Origin: Fragum whitleyi
Taxonomy: Eukaryota > Mollusca > Bivalvia > Cardiida > Cardiidae
Assembly (NCBI GenBank): GCA_948146395.1
Contig: OX411543.1
Span: forward strand, 34,491,058-34,555,057
Direction: 5' to 3'
DNA length: 64,000 bases
The notes beneath the pieces are model-generated. The model had not been told where the DNA came from, did not search any database, and was given only the letters and a program-made list of their open reading frames with translations. Below, in pieces: positions 57,245-64,000 of the stretch (positions are counted from its first letter, which is position 1; every line of letters begins with the position of its first letter). A program made the translations under genes and the position numbers.

Positions 57245-58575
57245 GTCGCCCGGGACGAAAGTCTCGGAAGAGCTATTGTCATACCCTCGGATGTCAGCCT
57301 CGGCGTCTGTGTCGGCGTCCGCATTAGGTTAAAGATTTTTATTTCTATTAATATTTATCCTAGAGGCTTTATTTCTTACAGAAACACTCATTAGGGCATA
57401 GGCTTTCATTTGAGACCAACATCCATGTCGAAATGACCTTTAGACTGTGACCTTGACCCTTTCAAAAAAAACTTTAACCAAAAACTTTAACCTAAAAAAA
57501 CTTTAACCTTGCTTATATTTTCTGTAAGCTTTAAACTAGAGACATCATTACTTCATATGCACACTCATTAGGTGATAGGCTTTCACCATAGACAAAGGTC
57601 CTTGACAATTTGACCTTGACCTTGACCCTTTGTGGACTAAAAAAAACTTTAACCAAAAACTTTAACCTTGCATATATTTTTTTAATGCTCTAACCTAGGG
57701 ACATCATAGCTTCATATATATACTCACCAGGTGATAGGCTTTCACCAGAGACCAAGGTCCTTCACAATTTGACCTTGACCTTTACCATTTGTGGACTTAG
57801 AAAGACTTCAACTGTAAACTTTAACCAAAAACTTTAACCTTGCTTATATTTTCTGAATGATTTAACCTAGGGACATCATTACTTCATATACATACTCATT
57901 AGGTGATAGGCTTTTGTGAGAGACCAAGGTCCTTGATAATTTGACCTTGACCTTTTATGAACTTAGAAATACTTTAACCGAAATTCTTTTACCAAAAACT
58001 TTAACCTTGCTTATATTTTCTGAATGCCTTAATCTAGGGACATCATTACTTCATATACATAGTCACCAGATGGAAGGCTTTCACCAGAAACCAAGGGCCT
58101 TGACAATTTGACCTTGACCTTTTATGGACTTGGAAAAACTTAAAATGAAAAACTTTAACCAAAAATATAACCTTGCTTATATTTTCTAAATGCTTTACTC
58201 AGGGACATTATTACTTCATACACATACTCACTAGGTGATAGGCTTCTACAGAGACAAAGATCCTTAACAATTTGACCTTGATCTTGACCTTTTGTGGACT
58301 TAGAAAGATTTTAAAGAAAAACTTCATGTTTGATACAAAGAAATTCCATTGGTAACCTCATTTGCTTGTAGGCTTTCATTTTACCCTAACCTTATACATG
58401 CAATTAAAACAAAAAAGTTTTTATATTTCTTATTTACTACTCAAACAGATATATATTAGATAATGGGCTTTAACATTGAAAGAAACCACTTTGAACTATG
58501 GTCTTCGGTCAAGAGTTTTTTGTGACAAGCAGCTGTTTGGGCGAGCTACGTTGTCCGCGGACAACTCTTGTTAAG
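57245..58575 (+). mobile_element. Complete pearl-like element, third head type
   Basis: The 5' head TTTTTAAGTCGCCCGGGAC has the hairpin partner GTCTCGG, followed by GCGTCTGTGTCGGCGTCCGC. The core has about five units of about 160 bp (GGTGATAGGCTTTCACC, AATTTGACCTTGACC, ACTTTAACCTTGCTTATATT). The 3' end GCGAGCTACG with hairpin TTGTCCGCGGACAA is followed by CTCTTGTT. Confidence 0.8.
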
Positions 58576-58982
58576 AAAATAAAAAGGAAAGTTTAAAGAG
58601 TCATATGAAATAATTTTTTTTTATTGATAAATCAATTAATTTAACTATTTGCGGTAACACTGTCAACAGTCACACTCCAAATCATCAACTGAAAATGCCA
58701 CCTGACGCGGGGTTTTCCATGACGCAAAAAATGCGCATCTTTGTAGCAATTTAAAAAAAATAATGACCCGCAAAAAAATTACCTGTCCGACATTTGTGAC
58801 GCAAGTTTCAAAATACAGCTCTGTGCTATGAACATGTATAATTGGAGATCTTTTTTTCATAGATTTTCTGTTTGGTTAAAAATTGACATAACTCGCTTGT
58901 TAACAAGCGTCAGATACAATATTTCCGTGACCTCTGTAAATAGCCAGGTTTTCCTATATTGATAAAATCCGTGCACTATTCT

Positions 58983-60752
58983 ATTTTTAGATAGACTGGT
59001 TAACCTGTCCCAATCTACGCTACCCTCGGATACTGGGACAGGAAAACCCTAATTTTTACCATGCAGGTTTCTGTATGGTAACAATTGCGCATGCGCAAGG
59101 ATGGGCGGAGTTTATTGGAAGGAAATATCTTGTCGAACCGAGGGTTATGCTATTGATTCGATATCCCTTAACTCGTGAAGATGGGAAAGGAAATCATTTT
59201 ATGATATAATACTCTACCGCTATTTGTTCACTTTTAGACCTTTTTATTTATATGATCAATCTTATTCATCATTGGCGAGAACAGAAATTTAAATATGATA
59301 AAGTTGATGTTTAGAAAAACTTCTATTTACACAATTTCTTTATAATATGACATTAGCATTCGTTTGCAACGGAAAACGTTTACACCACTGATTGAATAAT
59401 TTTTGTTACCCGCATTCGGTTACCTGAAAGAGTTTTTTGTTCTTTTTCCGATTGTAATGTTTGTGGTTAATAAGCACCGAAAGATGAGAAATCCATTTTG
59501 CATGGAAAGGATAAAATTTCATTAATACAAAACTTTATCACGCTTCGCCATTAAACATTTTTACAAATAAACCGAACACAGTCTTTTTCTTGTATTTTCT
59601 TCCGACAAACACTTATCCACTTTTTATCTTATTTTATACGGCTTGACATTGTTTATTTTCTCTACACGTATGTATTGTTTATTTATTTCTCTACTAATAT
59701 TAATCAATCTTTCGTGATTATTTTGGTAATTTAAATTGTGATATCAGTGGCTTTCACAGAAGAAACAATCATAGAAATTCTATAATTTCAAAAAATTAAG
59801 AGTTAATTTTTGTAGATTTAATCTTTAAATAACAAACATATTTCAAACGCATCGTGACATCAAAGAGTTTTTCACTGACTGTCGAAAAATGAGAGTAGTA
59901 TAGAACCGGAAAATTAATTGACGATGAGGAATTTTCGAGAATATTCTACAAGTTTTCTGTTTTTTGTGTTGCGATATAGAGAAATTCATAATCACTTATC
60001 AGACCGCGCGAGACGCGAATGACTAAGTGAAACGAGTCAAAACTTTTTATTTATTATTTTTACACAAAAAATAATCTTCATGTTCGTTTAAACGTGCAAT
60101 TAAAGTATGTTTTCTGTCATAAGGTTCATGTTACATTATTTTGTAATGTAATGCAAAAACTTTAAAATTGAAATGTAAGATAATTTAGATAGTGAAAATT
60201 TCTCTTGTGCAAATACCGGTCAGTTTTCATAAGAAAAGAATTTGGATAATAAATCGTCGATGTGCTACCAAAGCCGCGCAACTACAGTTTTATTCTAACT
60301 TTACTTTCGTGATTTTAGTGGCCCATCGAAAAAATAATAAACTTAAAAAGATCTGGGGAATCATTTTAACAAAACAGAGTTAAGAGAAAGAGAGAATTTG
60401 AATATCTATCTAAAACATGCACATGTTTTTGAAAGAAGGGAGCCCAGATGTTTAAACGGAGAGTATACATGACACGCGATTCCAAGACCGCGGTCTCATT
60501 CATCTATATATTGAAATCGGGAATTTAACTGCAATAAACCCTTAATTCGGTCTGCGTTATTATATCGTTCTGTACCCGGCCTTTGTTGACACGCCACGCC
60601 CATATACAAAACGGCCAATCAGAATCATCAATGCATTTTGGCCAATGAAACGAAAGGATTCAACGGACCAATGATATCCATGCTAACATTAGGTTTTACC
60701 TGTCTCAATATCGACAGATTGAGACAGGCTCGCCAGTCAAATTTTTAGATAG
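58983..60752. mobile_element. Second foldback DNA element with 12-bp direct repeat
   Basis: ATTTTTAGATAG at 58983-58994 and 60741-60752 bracket inverted ends: ACTGGTTAACCTGTCCCAAT on the left, and on the right ATTGAGACAGGCTCGCCAGT. The interior (1.75 kb) has no recognised ORF. The duplication length is like that of the element at 45068-47126, but the termini are unrelated. Confidence 0.6.
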
Positions 60753-63096
60753 CTATAGGTACCTGATAAAAAATGCTGACGGGTAATCGTGATTTAAACC
60801 TCTTCTGCCCAATTTCTGGTCATAAAATTAACTGTAAATCAAAGGAATAACAAAATAGAGCTGTTTTAGTGAGTTTGATGGTGATGACTATGGTCCATCT
60901 ACCAAAGGAGTCATTAGTTATTAAATCTGGATTTATTTAATATTTTTATATAGCTTTAATCTCCAAAGGTAAAAATGTTTTTGACCTGTTCCAAAATAGG
61001 AGAAATGAACAACCAAACCCCGAAAATTTGAAATGTATATGGCTCTGAAGACATTACAGTCTACTTTATTTTGTTTTTTATGTGCTCCCTAGGTTTCTAA
61101 AAAGTTGTCCCCCAAAATTTGGGAAATGACCCCCAATTCTAAAGGTATGGGGGTCACAATGACCCCCCATTTCTGAGGCCCAGGTAAAACCCTGCCTGAC
61201 GGAAGATAACATAGGCATTTAGTCTAGTTTCAGTTTCTCTTGTTAGTGCGCATGTCCTTTGACTTTATTTCCTGTTTATACATTCTACTTTCACCTTGTC
61301 CTTACCGATCTCGTAAAGTTAACAAAAAGCTCTAAGTGTTTATAAGTGTACTTAAACACCTAAGGGATCTTCGCTGATCACCATTTAACATCAACCAAGT
61401 CGTTAACTCAAAGTAAAGCTAGATTGCATTTAAAATGTAAAGAAATGACACCCACCTTACTGACTTCCGTGAAAGCGCAAAAAAAAATATTATCATGTCA
61501 GAACAGATGATTTGCTTGACTTGATCTCCGGGGTGCCATGTTGTAAAAGTAAGTAAATGATCCGACAATTTTTTTTACAAACCAAGTTCTTTTTAATTAC
61601 CCAAGATGTTTCAGTGCTCTATGTCTGTGACCATTGAATGTTTCATGATAATGTCATACTGAATTGATTGAAAATGTGAATTTTTCATAAAGGTTTACCC
61701 AGAAATGCCCCCAAAAGTCACTAGCATCACTTAAATTCATGGTTTTTCAGGGGCCTATGCCCCCTTGAATCCCTGGCCAGGGCTTTGCCCTGGACCCACT
61801 GGGGGCCCTAGAGGCCCACTGGCCCCCAGCACTTTTGATCACTCTCCTGACATTCAGGGACCCTTGACAGCTTTGTCAAAATTATGTGCCTAAGACATTG
61901 TGATTAAAGGTTTATTATGGTTTTTCAATTACCCACATTTCTTAGAAACAGGACCCCAAGTTCCAACTGTAATCATAATATAATAAAAGGTTTAACCTAT
62001 AGATGGGAAAAGTAATTTAACTTTACTTATTTTCAGTGGCGCAAAAGAGGCTATCTATCAAAATCAATGGTTATTTGCTTTTTCTCATGTATTCCTAGAT
62101 TGCATGATTCCCCCATAATTAACTGAAACTGCTTTTTTTTTCAACGAAAAAATGTAAAGGGGTGGGGGAGTCTTTAAATATGGGTGCTCATCTTGGGTCA
62201 GGGACTCTGCATATACTTGGTTCTGTGATCAGGTTTAAGGATGTGATTCAGACAAGCTGTTAGCCGACATAGCTTTTGCTAAAATAGCTGTATTTACAAC
62301 TTTTTGGAAATGAAACCCAACATTGCCTAAGATTTCATCTCTTTCAAGTCTCAACTGCGAATATTGCTTTAGATTTCATGTCTTTCAAGTCTTAACTGGG
62401 AATATTGCTGTAGATTTTACTTTTCAAGTCTAATCCCAATTTTACCCTGACGTTCAAACACAACAACAATGATGTTGTTTTAGCGGGAAAAAATAGCGTC
62501 ATATTTCCCTAAAGTGTAAAATGACCTCATTTGCAGAGAGTAAAAAAAATGTCATCCAGGCGAGATTCTAAGCAAAATTGTGTAATTTTTAATTTAAGTC
62601 TGATTCTTATCCAATTTATACATTCACTACAATCAAAATTTTGATAAAACTCGACAGAAATGAAATCAAGAAAACAGTAAATAAATGAAAATAAAAAAGA
62701 AAACAAAATGGCTAAATCTCGTGAGATTATCATTCTCCATGTAGGCCACAATTACCACACAAATTTAAACTTTGATGGTATATGTATTTCATTTTGATTT
62801 TGATTATTTAAATGTTTTACACGCGTTATCTAGAAGTGGCCAAAGCCTCAAAGCGCCCTTTGGGGGCTTTGCGTTACTTTTCCAGTATAATCCCTATACT
62901 ATCATTTTTTTGGCGCCATGTATTCTGCCAAATGAAAAAAGAAAGTTCTATAATTATTTTTTATTTGCCATTAATTATGAAATTGGTGATTAGCAGCGCG
63001 AATCTTGATTACAGAGGTTTGTTAGTTCAATTACAAAAAATTATTTTAGTAGGCCAAGAAATATTTTTTCAAAATTTTGTGCTTCTATGTTTTCAG
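60753..63096. other. Distal part of PPP6C intron 1
   Basis: Single-copy-looking AT-rich intron with a repeated GATTTCATCTCTTTCAAGTC block at about 62331 and 62371. No exon or known repeat was recognised. Confidence 0.5.
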
Positions 63097-63192
63097 AGGC
63101 TTTGTGATATGGTATGTGAACTGCTGTTGGAAGAGTCCAATGTTCAGCCAGTCTCTACCCCGGTCACAGTATGTGGAGATATTCATGGACAG
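63097..63192 (+). CDS. PPP6C: PPP6C exon 2 (residues 25-56)
   Basis: Acceptor TATGTTTTCAG at 63086-63096 and donor CAG|GTAACT at 63193. Encodes [20 protein letters not shown] and then [12 protein letters not shown], which contains the GDIHG metal-binding motif of PPP-family phosphatases (first Asp and His ligands). Phase 0 joins it exactly to exon 1. The long [17 protein letters not shown] match identifies PP6 rather than PP2A or PP4. The remaining exons lie beyond the right edge. Confidence 0.96.
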
Positions 63193-64000
63193 GTAACTAG
63201 AGCAGCTGGAGGAGAAATAAACATTTTCCTCTTGAAATGTTAAGTTCATAATCCCTCAATCAAATCTGACCTTTCTAATGAGTACCCATTTGATAGGGTT
63301 TGGTTGAGAAGTAACAGATTAAGGAGGGTTTTAGTCTGACATCTACAAAAAGGGGTCCAAAGGACTCAATAATTGGGATCTTAGGGGTCCTCTCTTGAGA
63401 TTTGGGAGTCCTTGCTTTAGATGCATCCTAGACTCCTTGTTTACCAGGTGGGACTCCTTCCATTTGCAAATGAGGAGTCTGGTGGACTCCAAGGGTATTA
63501 TTCATGAGAATATTTTGAAAAACAAATGCACAGAGCACTGTCCTTTCTAACACTTGTCAAAAATGTATATCTTTTCACAACAAAAGTTTTTGAAGAAAAC
63601 ATTTGCTTGCATCCTGAAGTGTTTTGAGAAAAGAACTCTTCTTTACAAGAACATTGTGGAAAAGAAGAAATTGCATATAACAAGCGATTTCTTCTTTTCT
63701 ATAAAGTTTTCCCCATTATGAATATTGGGACATTTACTTTGAGCTTAGACTCCTTGATTTCATGTGTTTGGAGTCCAACAGACTCCTTAATCTCAGGGGT
63801 AAGTGTCAAATCTCAAAATTTGATTAATATTATCAAACATGAACATCCTATTGATTTTTATGCCCCCGTATCGAGAGATCGGGGGTATATTGTTTTACTC
63901 ATGTGTCTGTCTGTCTGTCTGTCCGTCTGTCTGTCCATCCGTCTCTCTGTCCGTCCATCTGTCCAAAAACTTAACCCAAAAACTTAACCTTGCCAATATC
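63193..64000 (+). other. PPP6C intron 2, start
   Basis: Contains a diverged GGACTCC-rich stretch (63340-63500, 63745-63800). From 63858 comes the head of another pearl-like element: TATGCCCCCGTATCGAG with hairpin partner ATCGGGGGTAT, then a (CTGT)n/(CCGT)n microsatellite at 63905-63962. Confidence 0.65.

Larger units (their letters stand above)
47237..63096 (+). other. PPP6C intron 1 (15.9 kb)
   Basis: It contains an antisense LTR retrotransposon, a GC-rich repeat cluster, a pearl-like element and a second foldback element. No host exon was recognised between exons 1 and 2, whose phases join directly. Confidence 0.85.

Noticed and set aside
62812..63243. 143-codon ORF as a separate gene
   Set aside because: It is intron sequence reading through into PPP6C exon 2 and on past the donor.

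Overview
The window looks like nuclear DNA from a mollusc, most likely a bivalve. It is AT-rich, its genes have many small exons in long introns, it is very dense in hairpin-type repeats, and several repeats carry CGTC-type microsatellites next to tandem cores of about 140-175 bp, as described for bivalve 'pearl'-like elements. The species cannot be named from the sequence.

Two host genes are supported. A complete SLC5-family sodium-coupled monocarboxylate transporter gene lies on the minus strand (coding part 9049-34447). Fifteen exons were assembled by eye with GT/AG borders and consistent phases; they give 663 residues and end in a PDZ-type Thr-Ser-Leu. The start of PPP6C, the catalytic subunit of protein phosphatase 6, lies on the plus strand: exon 1 (47165-47236) and exon 2 (63097-63192) are separated by a 15.9-kb intron, and the rest of the gene lies beyond the window. 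The two genes are head to head, about 12.7 kb apart.

The most unusual object is a 6.4-kb Ty3/gypsy-type LTR retrotransposon (47657-54074, minus strand) inside PPP6C intron 1. Its two 292-bp LTRs look identical and it is flanked by a 4-bp ATTT duplication, so the insertion is young. It has a primer binding site, gag with a helix-hairpin-helix N terminus and a zinc knuckle, a well-formed -1 frameshift signal (TTTAAAC plus a pseudoknot), a protease, and a damaged RT/RNase H. No integrase was recognised. Between the polymerase remnant and the polypurine tract, in the slot where retroviruses carry env, there is an intact TatD-family metal-dependent nuclease ORF with all catalytic residues. A splice acceptor precedes it and a strong splice donor sits in the LTR, so an env-like spliced mRNA is plausible.

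Other layout: 1-1556 is a satellite with embedded tRNA-like segments. 1557-9048 holds MITEs and tandem repeats. The SLC5 introns hold several hairpin-MITE families and pearl-like arrays. 34448-47164 is intergenic, with a 1.3-kb TTAA-flanked foldback element carrying a CRE palindrome in each arm. It also holds a 2-kb foldback element whose terminal repeats are exact 10-bp-phased A-tract arrays; that element inserted 49 bp upstream of the PPP6C start codon and duplicated an 11-bp target containing a CCAAT box. The PPP6C intron also holds a GC-rich repeat cluster, a second foldback element with a 12-bp direct repeat, and further pearl-like arrays.
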